Positions 30,285 through 41,775 of a stretch of DNA of 64,000 nt are shown here, piece by piece. The translations under genes were made by a program, and so were the position numbers. Where the stretch lies: NCBI GenBank assembly GCA_024760905.1, contig CM045729.1, positions 82,480,050 through 82,544,049 on the forward strand. The letters run 5' to 3'. The DNA is from Plotosus lineatus (Eukaryota > Chordata > Actinopteri > Siluriformes > Plotosidae). Positions within the stretch are counted from its first letter, which is position 1; each line of letters begins with the position of its first letter. Below the pieces are notes generated by a model, which saw nothing but the letters and a program-made list of their open reading frames with translations, had not been told where the DNA came from and did no database searches.

Positions 30285-30794
30285 GTGGAACATTCCCTGG
30301 AGCTGTACGCAAACAAGAATGTGGTGACCGATGCAGCATTAAATGCCCTGCCAAACTTTCCTGTCATGAAGAAAGGACAAACAAGTGGGCAAATGGACAA
30401 ACTGGGCAAAATTATTGATTGGCTGTCCTGTGGAAAAGCCCCTGGAAAGGACGGCATTCACCCTGAAGTCTTGAAAAGTGGCAAGCCTTGCAGCAAAGCC
30501 ATGAGCTGTTGTGCTTCTGCTGGGAGGAAGGGATCATCGCTCAGGACAATACGCAGTGCAAACATTGTAACCCTCGACCCAAACAAAGGTGACTGTAACA
30601 GTTACCATTGCATCTCCTGCTTCGCTGTCTTTGCTCGTGTTGTCCTTACTCGTCTTCAGATTCTTGCTTCCCGGGTGTACCCAGAATCGCAGTGTGGTCT
30701 CAGGGCAGGCCGATCCACAGTCGAAATGATCTATTCACGTCGTCAACTGCAAGAGAAGTGTCGGAAGAAGCAGAAGCCTGCACATTGCTTTTAG
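30285..30794 (+). pseudogene. Reverse transcriptase fingers of E1
   Basis: 169 open codons with GKIIDWLSCGKAPGKDG at residues 41-57 and QCGLRAGRSTVEMIYSRRQL near 142-161. It is part of the RT domain; the palm Asp motif (DLTKAFDLV) is just beyond the stop in a shifted frame at about 30800-30830. Confidence 0.75.
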
Positions 30795-31603
30795 AGACCT
30801 GACTAAAGCATTCGACCTGGTCAGCAGCAACCTGTGCTCGCTTTGTCGTCTTCACCTCCAGATGAAGACGCTGCTTTTTGGTGCATGGGAACTCGAAGAA
30901 TGTGGACCGGGAATTATTCTCGAATTATTCTCCTGCAGAAAATTAAATATCTCAATGTTCGTTCAAATCGTGAATGGCAAAATGCAAAAATAACTGCAAT
31001 ATATTAACAAAACTGTTACAAAAGAAATAATAATAAAAACAACCACAGAATTGTCTGTCGTCAATAAATGTCTTCAAAATCGGCCTGCTCACATTGTTCC
31101 ACGAGGACATGCACAGCACCGTCTGCTTCAGTGGTGGAACTTCAAATGCTGTTCGCGGATGACGCTGCACACTCAGGCTGGTCTTCAAGAGGTCGTCAAT
31201 CGCCTGTCCCATGTCTCAATTATTTCGGACTGACCATCAGTCATTAAGAAGACGAACATCCTCGCCCAGGGCACAAATACAGTCCCAAACATACACATAA
31301 ATAACACGCAGCAGCATGAGGTCGTGGACTCCGTCACTTGATAGGGAACCACTCCACCAACACTCTCTCTCTTGACACAGAGAATGTCATGCAGACATGA
31401 CATGCAAAATCAGGAAAGCCGCCGCAGTGATGTCCAAACTGAACAAGCGCGTTTGAAGTAACACCCAGCTCTCCTCGCACTTCTTCGCCAGAGACGACTT
31501 CGTCACGGACGGCGAATGGATGAGAGGCCGGCTCCCAAAAGACGTTTCTGGAGTGTTGAGTGAGGGCTCCTGCGCACAGGAAGACCAGCGCTTCATACAA
31601 GTC

Positions 31604-31880
31604 TTCCTTTCGGCGTTTTCCCTTTTACTCAGGAGTCGCCACAGCGAATCATTTGATTCGCACGTCTGATTTGGCAGAGGTTTTTTTTTTTTTTTTACGT
31701 CGGATGCCCTTCCTGTATCAACCCTTTTAGAAAGGGACAGAAACACGCTGACGGCTTTGCAGCCTCCTTCTTTACGAAAGTCAGCAATGGTTCGTTTGCC
31801 ATATACAGTGACAGACATGGCCCGCCTTTGATAACCCAGTTAGCTGCACTGGGGGGGGACACTGACAACCTTGTGGAGAG
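31604..31880 (-). mobile_element. SINE copy S3, minus strand, 5'-truncated
   Basis: Minus-strand order: CTCCACAAGGTTGTCA, CCCAGTGCAG, GTTATCAAAGGCGGGCCATG, GAACCATTGCTGACTTTCGT and the RTE-type tail GCTGTGGCGACTCCTGAG. It lacks both pol III boxes. A T-run of about 15 (31680-31695) corresponds to an A-run inside the element. Confidence 0.78.
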
Positions 31881-32069
31881 TCAGCAAGATGGTCAACGAA
31901 GTTGAAAACAACAGAATGCGAGCTGAGAACAAAGCAGAGAGTAAAGAAAGGGCAAAGCCTCAAAGCCTTGTTTGGATGCAGTAAATGTTTCAGAGACTGT
32001 CAATTTAGGGTGGGCCTGTACTTCTCCTAGTTGCTCCATGGTCGGCATCTGCGGGAGTGACTGGAACGG

Positions 32070-32221
32070 CCCACCCGAAAGACGTGGATTTCAAAGAGCT
32101 TGATCGATCGGAAGTCCAAATGTACATACAAATAATGCACAGGCGAAAGGTGGACAGACTGTGTGTTCGGGAGACCAGGCGGACAGGGAGCAAGGCGAGA
32201 AGCTTCGGTCAGGTCAACTCT
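32070..32221 (+). mobile_element. Family A endonuclease fragment in the E-A-D composite (unit 1)
   Basis: MHRRKVDRLCVRETRRTGSK (32133-32192) is the start of A endonuclease. It joins E tail sequence on the left and family D (minus) at about 32221 on the right, right after GAAGCTTCGGTCAG. The same two junctions occur at 44140-44295. Confidence 0.75.
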
Positions 32222-33118
32222 GAGGGCATGCGCTGGGACGGTACTTCGCTGCGTCCACTAGCCGCCTCCACTCATCTGGCCGCATCCTGACGATTTGAAG
32301 AGGCCTGTGCGTCGCCCACACTCCCCGGCAGGGACGCCCTCAGCTGCGAAAACTATGTAACACTCGGTCGTCCCCGCGATCGGCTCCAGCCCCTTGGATC
32401 GCGAACGGACAGGATTTGGTGTGCTTGGTCCGAGGGCGGGAAATGTGCCAAAACGAGCGCAGCTGACGGTCGCGGATCAAGCAGGTTACTCTTCCCGAGC
32501 ACCATCTGGTTGGTAACAAAGTCCCATCTGCGGTATCCGAGGACTCAACGAAGGGAAGTCATAAGTCATCAAGACTTTGGAAAGTGTTGAAAGACTCGGA
32601 CTTTCGTCCGCCTGTTCAGAGACCTCGACCGCCACACGGTCCTGTCCAGCGAGTCCATCGTCACATCGGCGAGACCATGTCGACGATTGATGAAAGACTC
32701 CACGATCTTTACTCTTTCAAGACCCACAGTGATCGAGCAGCATCATAGATTTCGCTGAAAGCCGCGGTCGTGGATTTGAGCCAGAAGACTCGCAAACCAA
32801 GCTGGTCCGCCTCCTCACCCAACGAACAGAGTCTCCTTCAGGACATCCACCGTTTCCGCGAAGATCACGGCATCATCGGCCAAGTCCAGATCAGTAAACG
32901 AACCTGACAGAACGACACACCGCAGGCCGATCCGTTCATACCGCCGCCATGAACTGGATCCATTGCAGTACTGAAGTGGGGGCCAGAACACAACCCTGCT
33001 TCACTCCGGTCTCGACTGAAAAGAAGTCAGAGGTGGAGCCCCCACACGTCACAGCACTCTCTGTCCACAGAGACAGAGACAGCGACGATATCAGCCGGAC
33101 CACAGCTGACGGGATCCC
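32222..33118 (-). mobile_element. Family D LINE (copy D1), RT and C-terminus
   Basis: Minus strand from RT (LRLRGIPSAVVRLISSL, then ESAVTCGGSTSDFF, VETGVKQGCVLAPT near 33118-32985) through the palm and thumb to the C-terminal RPRATW/RRPDE region near 32280. It joins A on both sides. The reading needs many shifts. FADD region reads LDLADDAV near 32870-32895. Confidence 0.65.
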
Positions 33119-34530
33119 ACGAAGACGAAGTATGGTGAGAGTGTTGCCAAACAGCATCCTTGCTGGTGTGCAGGATGACACTGATGGTGAGAAAGGTGAA
33201 AAAGGCAAACGCAGAGCAGAATACAAAGTGGTGGAAGCTGAAAAAGGAAGAGTGTCGTGTTGTCTTCAAGGAGGAGTTGAAACAGGCTTTGGGTAGTCAG
33301 GAAGTGCTTCCAGAGGACTGGACAACCACAGCCAATGTGATCAAGGAGACCGGTAGGAGAGTACTTGGTGTGTCCTCTGGAAGGAAAGTAGATAAGGAAA
33401 CTTGGTGGTGGAATGAGGAAGTGCAGGAGTGTGTACAAAAGAAGAGGTTAGCCAAGAAGAAGTGTGACATTGAGAGGACCGAAGAGAGTAAACAGGAGTA
33501 CAGGAGACACAGCGTAAGGCAAAAGTAGCAGTGGCGAAGGCCAAAAAGTATGATGACTTGTATGATAGGTTGGACAGTAAAGAGGGAGAGAATGATCTAT
33601 ACAGGTTGGCACAGCAGAGAAATAGAGATGGGAAGGACATGCAGCAAGTTAGATTGATAAAGGACAGAGAGGGAAATGTATTGACTGATGACAGAAGTGT
33701 GCTGGGAAGATGGAAAGAGTACTTTGAAGAGCTGATGAATGAGGAAAATGAGAGAGACAAAAGTGAAGAGGTGACCATTGAGGATCAGGAAGTCGCAAAG
33801 ATGAGTGAGGGGGCATTGAAGAGGATGAAGAATGGAAAGGCAGTTGGTCCTGATGATATCCCTGTGGAGGTATGGAAGTGTTCGAGAAGAGGTAGCAGTA
33901 GATTTTCTGACAAGAATGTTCAACAAGGTTTTCGAATGTGAGCAGATGCCAGACGAATGGAGGAGAAGCACACTTGTGCCCATTTTTAAGACCAAGGGAG
34001 TGTGCAGAGCGTGGAAAATACAAAGGGATAAACTTGCAGAAGACTGTCTGTGATGAGACAGAGAACAGGAAAATCTCGAGATATGTGCCCTGGAAAAGAG
34101 GGAAATGAAAGTTCGTCTCAGTAACACAGAAAAGCATGTGTGGAAACAACACGGACCCAAGAGGAAAGGTGAGGGAAACGGGGGCATATATAAAAGAAGG
34201 TGGAGGATTTTAAGTACTTCGGCTCAACAAGCCAGAGAAATGGTGAGTGTGGACAAGAGGTGAAGAAGCGTGTCCAGACAGGTTGGAATGGATGGAGAAA
34301 AGTGTCCGGTGTGATAGGAGAGTATTGGAGGGAAAAGTGTACAAGACGGTGATGAGGCCAGCGAAGTTGGAGAGTTTCAAGACAGTGGCCCTGGGATTAG
34401 AGAGTATATTGGGAGGAGGATGCTGAGGTTGGAACTACCAGGAAGAAGGCCCAGAGAAAGACCAAAGAGAAGATTTCTGGATGTGGTGAAGGCGGACTCG
34501 TTGGACAAAGTGTTGAAGATGAGAGGGTAG
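33119..34530 (+). mobile_element. Family A LINE (copy A5), internally deleted
   Basis: The plus strand runs from the end of the endonuclease through linker and fingers: WWWNEEVQECVQKKRLAKK at 33408-33465, DLYDRLDSKEGENDLYRLAQQR at 33555-33620, then KRMKNGKAVGPDDIPVEVWK and DEWRRSTLVPIF. The palm with FADD is deleted (34015-34060). The thumb (LSNTEKHV region) and the ELPGRRPRERPKRR C-terminus follow. Open frames of 122 and 136 codons cover the linker and fingers. Confidence 0.8.
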
Positions 34531-34552
34531 GGTGTGGGTGTGTGTGAGAGAG

Positions 34553-35695
34553 AGTGATAGAGAGAGAGTAATGGAGAACCTCAACATTTTCATCTCTGCT
34601 GCTTCCAGCTCTTCCTCCTGTCTTTTCCCCAGGGCCACGATTTCGAAACCAACCCCTTTTAACACTAAACATCCTCAAGGCAAACGCTGATTCTGTGGTG
34701 CTCTTTTTTGGCATGAAACCAAACTGTTGTTCACAAATGCTGACAGCTGCCCTTTGTCTTGCTTCCACTATCTTCCTTCCCACAACTTCATCGTATGGCT
34801 CATCAACTTTATCCCTCTGTCATTTCCACATTCTGCACGTCTCCCTTGTTCTTAAAAATGGGCACAAGCACACTTTTCCTCCATTCCTCTGGCATCATCT
34901 CACTCTCAAAGACAAATCTTCGCAGACAATCTTCCCATCTTCCCATCTTCCCAGCACTTCTGTCATCAGTCAATATATTTCCCTCTCTGTCCTTAATCAC
35001 TCTGACTTGCTGCACGTCCTCTCTGCTGTGCCAACCTGGATAGATCATTTTCTCCCGTATTCTCCGACCTTGATCACATTATAACTGGAGTTGTCCAGTC
35101 ATCTGGAAGCATTTCCTGACCACCCAAAACCTGTTTCAACTCCTGCTGAAGACAACACTCCTCTTTTTTAAGCTTCCACCACTTTATCTTCTGCTCTGTC
35201 TTTGCCTTCCTCACCTTCCTCACTATCAGCATCATCCTGCACACCACCATCCGATGCTATTTGGCAAGAATATCACCTGCGACTACTTTGAAGTCAGTGA
35301 CTTCCTTCAAATTACATCGCCTGCACAAGATGTCGTCTGCCTGGGTGCTCCTCTGCCTTCGCATTCATAAGTCACCCTATGAGCCTGTTTCTTCTGGAAG
35401 AAAGTATTGACCACAGAGATTTTGAGCAAAATCTACCAACATCGGTCCTTCTGCGTCCTGGACACCAAACCTGCCCATCACTTCCTCGTCCCCTCTTTTT
35501 CCTGCCCTAACATGTCTGTTGAAGTCTGCCCCAATGATCATTGCCCCTTTCAATCTTTGGGGTATTCTGCATCACTTCATCTACCTCACTCCAGAATCTC
35601 TCCTTCTCTTCTAACTCACATCCTGTCAGTGGGGTATGAGCACTTTGGACAGATGATCTGTCTGACAGTCTTTTCACTGAAGCACATTACTCCAG
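34553..35695 (-). mobile_element. Family A LINE (copy A6), opposite to A5
   Basis: Minus strand: a short piece of C-terminal coding (AAEMKMLRFS near 34600), then fingers (EQQFGFMPKKSTTESAFALRM near 34675-34740), KLWGRKIVEARQ, linker parts near 34850-35030, and the endonuclease DYILCRRCN and GADFN regions up to about 35690. A 38-base duplication of TTCCCATC-type sequence is near 34930. Tail to tail with A5. Confidence 0.72.
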
Positions 35696-37500
35696 AATGT
35701 GTGTCCCCAAAGGGCCTCCTTATCCACTGAGTCGAACGCCTTGAGAAAATCTCCAGTGGCGGCAAGGAACCCTCTATCAAACTTCCGCAAGCGCTCGGAT
35801 CGGACGCAGAGCGCCAGGATGCAGTCAACGTTCGACCTCTTTGGTGTGAACCTGGACTTTTCAGGGCGCTGTGGTGTGGGGTGCTCGAAGCTGCTGACGG
35901 ATCCTGTCCAGTCGAATCCATGCGAAGACCTTTCCCATACAACCGGTAACTATTGCATGCCTTCCAGATCGGGACAACGATGCTCCGTTTCCAGTCATTT
36001 GGGATAACACCAGTGTTCCACACTGTGCACACGAGAATGAACTGCCACCAATGAACCTTCAGCCTTTCCACGTGGATACCACAAACTCGGGTCAAAAAAA
36101 AGCCTGGGGGAGGGTCGGCAACAAGAGTTTCAGCATCCCCAATCGTCAGGCGGGAGAACAAGCACGATACAACTTCTCAAAGTTACGGCGCAACTTTTTG
36201 TTGTTACTCCTCACTTCCGATTCTTCACTCAGGTCACCAAGCTGCTTTCATCGTCTGACATCGCGATGTGGACCGAGAAGAACGAAGGCTCTACAAACTC
36301 TGGAAACCGGGCAAAAGTCACTCGAATTCAAGTGGCCCGAGACAGTCTCACAGACATCGAGGACCGCAGACTCCAGATCTCTTCGCACCGTCTTGACAAC
36401 TTCGCGCTTCAGGTCCCTTGCCAGACCAACTCTGCGTCTCTCGATGTTGTCGATGGTCTCAGAGGAGATGGCTTTTCCCGGTCGTCTGAGCGACCCGAAT
36501 GTGCAGCCATGGGACAGAATGCAGTCTCTGAATCCAGCGAAGAGAACCTCCGTGCCTGCAACCGCGTCCAAATCCTCCTGGGATTCCCCAAACCTACTGG
36601 CAAACTCCGAAGCCACATCAGGGTCCCTGAGTCGGCTTACGTCAAATCGCTTTTGACGACTCAGGAAAGAATCTCAGGGCGCCTGAAGCGGATCTTTGAG
36701 GAGCCACCAGAAGCTTGTGGTCTCTCAAGAATATCTAGGCACTTCTGAAGACACGGCAGTTCTGGACCAGCCGCCAGCGACCACCCACGAGAACATCTCC
36801 TTGCTCGTGACGCCGTCGTTGGAGGACGAAGTCCAGCATCGGGGATTCAATCTCTGCAGCCACGAAATAATTTCAGCCCCAACATTTTGCGGTCAAGAAG
36901 TATTAAGGCGCTTTCACTGCGGCATCCAGAGCCGTGGGGACCGACACATGCTATGGAGCCCTCCCTGTCAGTGCCCGTGGTTGCATTGAAGTCCGCCAAG
37001 TACGATCAGGGTGTTCTTTCCCGGAACCCCCGACACCACCGAGTTGAGCTGGTCGGAGTGGGCTTCCTTCATCACTTACCCTGGTTGGCGCGTGCACTGC
37101 GATGATAGAGAGCGTCCCCACTGTGTGAGTCACCCTCAGTCGCATAATACGCTCGTTGACTCCGATACCAAAGGAGCCAATCTATCAGCGACGGCGACGG
37201 CAATTTCCTTAGTGTGAAGACCTTCGTCCGGAGAGCAGTCGTGCGTGTACCCACAGACACCTGTCTCGCCAGATCAAGGCATCCGTTCCTCAGAGTGGGT
37301 TGCAATACCGACGCCAAGCAGACGAAGCTCCCTTGAGACCAAACGCGTATTCTTTTGCTGGTCTGATTTGCCCAAAAATGGCAAAGTCTTTCTGCTGCAG
37401 CATGCCATGTCCATGTTTTGTCTCTCTTGTCAGTCTTCTTTTTGTCTTCATTAAGTCTTCTGTTCCAGGTCGTCAGAGAGACCCAGACGCATTTTGCTTG
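35696..37500 (-). mobile_element. Family D LINE (copy D2), endonuclease to RT
   Basis: Minus strand from the endonuclease start (VCLASVLQPTLRNG near 37290) and GDF-like region near 36990, through a linker with KRDLE and EFASRFGESQEDLDAVAG (36248-36616 frame), EESEV near 36215, ADPPPGFFLTRVCGIHVERLK near 36070-36110, WNTGVIPNDWKRSIVVPIWK near 35965-36010, and the palm start with SLIEGSLPPLE. It stops in RT at A6. Multiple indels. Confidence 0.68.
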
Positions 37501-37799
37501 CCTGGTGCGTGTTACCATCTGCTTGTCAAGCGGAATAATTTAAGTTAACTTATTAACCAGTGAAAAAGGCACACATTGACGGGCCAGCATCTTATTGACT
37601 GTGGGCTGCAAAGATGAAGCGGCGGCAGCTGACCAGTGGGATGCAATAATCCCTCCAACGATCGTAAGCAAACCCCTTGCGCCCGTACATTACGCCAATC
37701 GTTGAACTGAAACCTCGGAACTGCTGCCTCCCGTGTTGGATCAGCATCTAATTCAGCGATTCGAAGTGCCTTCTGCGTGGTGCAAAAACCTGAGCAAAG
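37501..37799. other. Unassigned interval
   Basis: Between D2 and a C fragment. No coding match found on either strand. Confidence 0.4.
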
Positions 37800-38104
37800 A
37801 AAATTGGAATTGGTGTGCCCAGCTTCCCAGTGGGTTGACCACATATTTGCTCAAAGGAATATTATTAAGCAATGTGCCGAGTGGCAACGAAGTCTGAACA
37901 TAAACTTCATTGACTTTATGAAGGCTTTTTATAGCGGACAAAGAGACACCCTCTGGAAGATCCGAGAGGCTTCTGGCGTCTCTGAAACTCTCAGGAACAT
38001 CAACAGCAATTACGGGGAATTTTCTTGCTGTGTTGGTCGCAGCAACATTACGTTTGAGGTAAAAACGGGAGCGAAACCATACAACATCGCTGTGTTCCGG
38101 TGTG
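37800..38104 (+). mobile_element. Family C LINE, RT palm start (copy C2a)
   Basis: Plus strand: QWVDHIFAQRNIIKQCAEWQ, LNINFIDFMKAFYSG and DTLWKIREASGV (37835-37985). This is the Asp-bearing FIDFKKAFDS region of RT with S to G at the end. The frame starts at 37777 and is open for 111 codons. It precedes an inverted pair of A fragments; the rest of C lies at 40355-41190. Confidence 0.65.
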
Positions 38105-38352
38105 ATGTGTGATAGGAGAGTATCGGCAAGAATGAAGGGAAAAGTGTACAAGACGATGATGAGGCCAGCGATGCTGTATGGTTTAGAGACAGTGGCCCTG
38201 GGGAAAAGACAGGAGTCAGAGTTGGAGGTAGCAGAGATGAAAATGTTGAGGTTCTCGTTGGGAGTATAACGAGGATGGATAGGATCAGGAATGAGTACAT
38301 CAGAGGGACAGCACATGTAAGATGTTTTGGAGACGAAGTCAGAGAGGCAATC
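38105..38352 (+). mobile_element. Family A LINE, C-terminal piece (copy A7, plus part)
   Basis: CDRRVSARMKGKVYKT through AEMKMLRFS and RMDRIRNEYIRGTAHVRCFG, then a switch to the minus strand at about 38353. Very close to the same part of A2 (5075-5320). Confidence 0.8.
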
Positions 38353-40354
38353 ACGATGTGCAAAAATCACAGTCCATGGAGATTCTTGTCTCACGTCGTC
38401 TTTCACCCTATCCATCACCACAGCAAACAAGAGGGGGCTGAGAGCTGACCCTTGATGCAGTCCCACCTCCACCTTGAACTCTTCTGTCATACCGACAGCA
38501 CACCTCACCACTGTTGTACATCTCTCATACATGTCCTGCACCACTCTGACATACTTCCACTCCAGATTTCGTCGTACAATACCACAGTTCTTCTCTCGGC
38601 ACCGTGTCATCTGTTTTCTCCAGATCCACAAAGGCACAATAGCTCCTTCTGACCGTCTCTGTTCTTCTCTATCATCATCATCAAAGCAAAAACTGCATCT
38701 GTGGTGTTCTTTTTTGGCATGAAACCAAACTGTTGTTCACAAATGCTGACCTCTGCGCTTCCACTACTCTGTCCCATAACTTCATTGTATGGCTCATCAA
38801 CTTTATCCCTTTGCAGTTGCCACAACTATATTCTATGTTGCTCCCTTGTTCTTAAAAATGGGCACAAGCACACTTCTTCTCCACTCCTCTGACATCGACC
38901 CACTTTCTTAGACCTGTCTGATATTGTCAGAAAATCTCCTGCTCCCTCCCCGAGACCTCAACTGGTATGTCACCACTCTTCATCCTCTTCGTGCCTCACT
39001 TCTCCCTTACTAATTTTTGCTACTGCCTGGTCCTCAACAGTCACCCCTTCTGCTCTTTTTTCTCTCTCATTTTCCTCACTCATCAGCTCTTCAGAGTCGA
39101 AGAGCTTCTTCTTTCCATCTTCCAAGCACATCAGTAAATCCATTTCAAGCACACTTCTGTCAATAAACTCTGTCCTTTATCACTCGAACTTGCTGCACGT
39201 CTTTCCCATCTCCATTTCTCTGCTGTGCTAACCTGTATAATCATTTTCTCCCTCGTTACTGTCCAACCTATCATACAAGTCATCATACTGTTTGGCTTTT
39301 GACACAACGCTCCCTTCGCCTTACTCTTACTTCGTCTTCCTGTATTCCTGTTTACTCTCTTCGGTTCTCTCTGTGTACCACTTCTTCAAAGCGAACCTCT
39401 TCTTTTGGACACAATCCTACACTTCCTCATTCCACCACCAAGTTTCCTTATCGACTTTATCCCTTATCCATTTATTCCTTATCTCCACCACAAAGTATTC
39501 ACCGCAGCCATTTCCATCCTTTTTGCAAAATCGATCAACATCTGTCCTTCTGTGTTCCTGTCCTGGATACCAACCCTGCCCGTCACTTCCTCGTCCCCTC
39601 TGTTGCCTGCACCAACATTTCCATTGAATTCTGCCCCAATGACCACTCTTTCACCTCTGGGGGTACGCTGCATCACTTCATCGAACTCACTCCAGAATCG
39701 CTCCTTCTCTTCTCGCTCACATCCTGCCTGTGGGACATAAGCACGAACAACATTGAACATCACGCCTTCAATTATTTCTAACTTGAGACTCCTCACTCTG
39801 TCTGACACTCTTGTTTCACTTTTCGAACATTCCTGACAAACTCCTCCTTCATGATGACTCCTGCTCCATTTCTCTTCCCATCCACACCGTGATCGAACAA
39901 CTTAAACTCTGCTCCTAAGCTTTCTTTCCACCTGGTCTCCTGAACACACGACTGTCCACTTTCCTCCTCTGCATCATGTCAGCCAGCTCTCTCCATTTTC
40001 TTTGCATGGTTCCACCATTCAATGTCCCTCCTCTCAAGTCCTTGGCTCACGCATTTCCTCTTCTCTCTCTGCCTACGGACACGCCTCCCACCTCGCCTTC
40101 TTCGATGGCTTCGACCAACAGTAGTCCAATTTCCATCAGCACCCTGTGGTTGACAGCACTGATGGCGGTCGTTGTTAACCCGGGCCTCGACCGATCCGGC
40201 ATGAGTTTTGTTTTGATCATTTGCATTTTTAATGTGGCAGAACTTTTACGCCGGATGCCCTTCCTGTCGCAACCCTCTGCATTTATCCGGGTTTGGGACC
40301 GGCATAAGGAGGAGAGACACTGGTTAGTGCTCCCCCCACCTCATGGCTGCATTT
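38353..40354 (-). mobile_element. Family A LINE (copy A7, minus part), RT to 5'UTR
   Basis: Minus strand: the 294-codon frame starting at 38637 opens in palm (DMYERCTTVVRCAVGMTEEFKVEVGLHQGSALSPLLF) and loses the match at the FADD site, then reads antisense into A7 plus. Upstream come fingers (EQQFGFMPKKNTTDAVFAL near 38700-38760), linker and endonuclease (GAEFNGNVGAGN near 39610-39650, where the usual ADFN is AEFN), and 5'UTR to about 40340. The longest A coverage in the window. Confidence 0.78.
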
Positions 40355-41190
40355 CCTGCCTGGGCAGGATTGTGACTGAAGAAGGAGGTGAAGACGAGAA
40401 TATCAAGAGCAGATTGACCAAAAACAGGACAGCCCTGTGGCATTGTTGACAGCAATGTGTGGAAATCCTCAAAATTAAGTGGAGCAACAAAGCTGAAACT
40501 GTATAAGAGCTTCGTCATCTCAACTCTTCTTTACGGTGCTGCGTGCTGGCGGATGACTGATGCCGACGTCGACAAAGTGAATGTTTTCAAGACAAAGAAC
40601 CTCCGCAGAATCCTAAGAATCTTCAAGCCTTAGGGGCTCCACTGCGAATTTGGTTCTTGAGCCTTATCTTCTCCAGAAGAAGTTGAGAGTCGTCCAGCAG
40701 GGAAGTCACGTTCCATGCGCCAACCCGGAACCAGCAACTCAGATTCAACCGAGGCGACCGAAAGCAGCTGGTGTATGACACCGTTGCACCGCCCGCGTCA
40801 CTCACCCGATCATGCCCGACCTGGTTGCTCCAGGGCACCTCTGCAGAATCCTTAGAATCTTCTGGCCTTCAACAATCGCAAACCATGTTCTCATGGAATG
40901 GTGTGACAGTGAGCATGTGTCAAGAACAATCAAGAAACGAAGATTGACCTGAATCTCACATGTCTTACACCAGAACCAAATTCTCTTCTTCGTACTGCGA
41001 AGAATGCAGATTGGACGCCTGAGGGGAAACGACGTCGGGGCAAGCCGAAGACAACATGGAGGCGTCCAGTGGAAACCGAAATGAAAAAATTTCCAAATCA
41101 TCATGACAAGTGAGACAGATGACAGATGACCGCGATGAGTGGAGGAAGCTTGTTGCTGCCCGATGTACCACCCGTCATAACAGGCAGTAA
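40355..41190 (+). mobile_element. Family C LINE, thumb and C-terminal domain (copy C2)
   Basis: Plus strand: LGRIVTEEGGEDENIKSRLTKNR (40360-40430), then LKLYKSFVISTLLYGAACWRMTDADVDKVNVF near 40490-40590 and NLRRILRIF. A D fragment interrupts at 40623-40837. The end follows with IRHVLHQ-like sequence near 40950 and TPEGKRRRGKPKTTWRRPVE near 41010-41075 and a CTTRHNR end near 41165. Confidence 0.72.
40623..40837 (-). mobile_element. Family D 5' fragment inserted in family C (copy D3)
   Basis: Minus strand VGAWNVTSLLDDSQLLLEKI near 40650-40735 is the start of D endonuclease. It is bracketed by CTCCGCAGAATCCTAAGAAT (about 40599) and CTCTGCAGAATCCTTAGAAT (about 40839), a diverged duplication of the family C coding sequence. 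That marks it as an old insertion. Confidence 0.7.
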
Positions 41191-41600
41191 TTCAGTAAAT
41201 AAGTGGTATACCCAGGCACCAAGACCTCAATCTCGTTCTCGATATTGTCCTCCATGGCATGGAGAGCAATAAATTTGGTAATAGCTTTGCTGCAGGACAT
41301 GCCAGAAGGTTACAAAGTGTGTTAGTTAACCGCCTTAAGGGCTCAACTGCGAATTTGTTTCTTTCGTCTTCCCGAAGAAGTACTTCAAGACAGTGGCGTA
41401 GATTTCCTTCAGAGTATGCCGTCTCTTAGCCTTGCCTCAAAATAAATAACCTTAAAGGCACCAGGTGGGTTGAAGTCAGAGTGACCTTCTCTTTTCCTTT
41501 GCCTCTAAAGGCTTTACCCACAATGCCACTGCATTTGTATGAAAGGTATTGCATTGTCTGCTTTGTATTGCAATGTACTGCATTGTGGTTATATGTATAT
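41191..41600. other. Mostly unassigned interval
   Basis: At 41330-41400 there is a short block (GCCTTAAGGGCTC, CTGCGAATTTG) resembling the 5' region of D3. Otherwise nothing recognised. Confidence 0.4.
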
Positions 41601-41642
41601 AGTGTACATATATATGCTGGGGGCGGGCGAGTGTGTGTGTGT

Positions 41643-41692
<50 letters not shown>

Positions 41693-41775
41693 CGCGTGTG
41701 TTTGTGTGGGGGGGGGGGGGGGGTCTATGGAAGGCAGTGTTTCCGTGTATGTATCTATTGTATGTGTGTGTGTCG
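41600..41775. repeat. (GT)n and poly-G microsatellite before E2
   Basis: GT repeat at 41629-41700, a G-run of about 15 at 41707-41722, and a second short GT run near 41763. Flanked on the left by ATATATATGCTGGGGGCGGG, also present before E1 (29404-29420). Confidence 0.9.

Larger units (their letters stand above)
29446..32065 (+). mobile_element. Family E LINE (copy E1), 5'-truncated, with SINE in the tail
   Basis: It starts inside the endonuclease (GADCD-like region near 29452) and runs through a long linker (DINIMWCFLKDTI near 29880), RT fingers (LSCGKAPGKDGIHPEVLKS near 30425-30480), PESQCGLRAGRSTVEM near 30680-30725 and LFADDAA at 31150-31170. The C-terminus ends near 32065. A SINE replaces about 130 bases at 31604-31880. 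At 30952-31050 an AT-rich insert separates parts of the palm. FADD is intact. Frameshifts are common. Confidence 0.78.
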
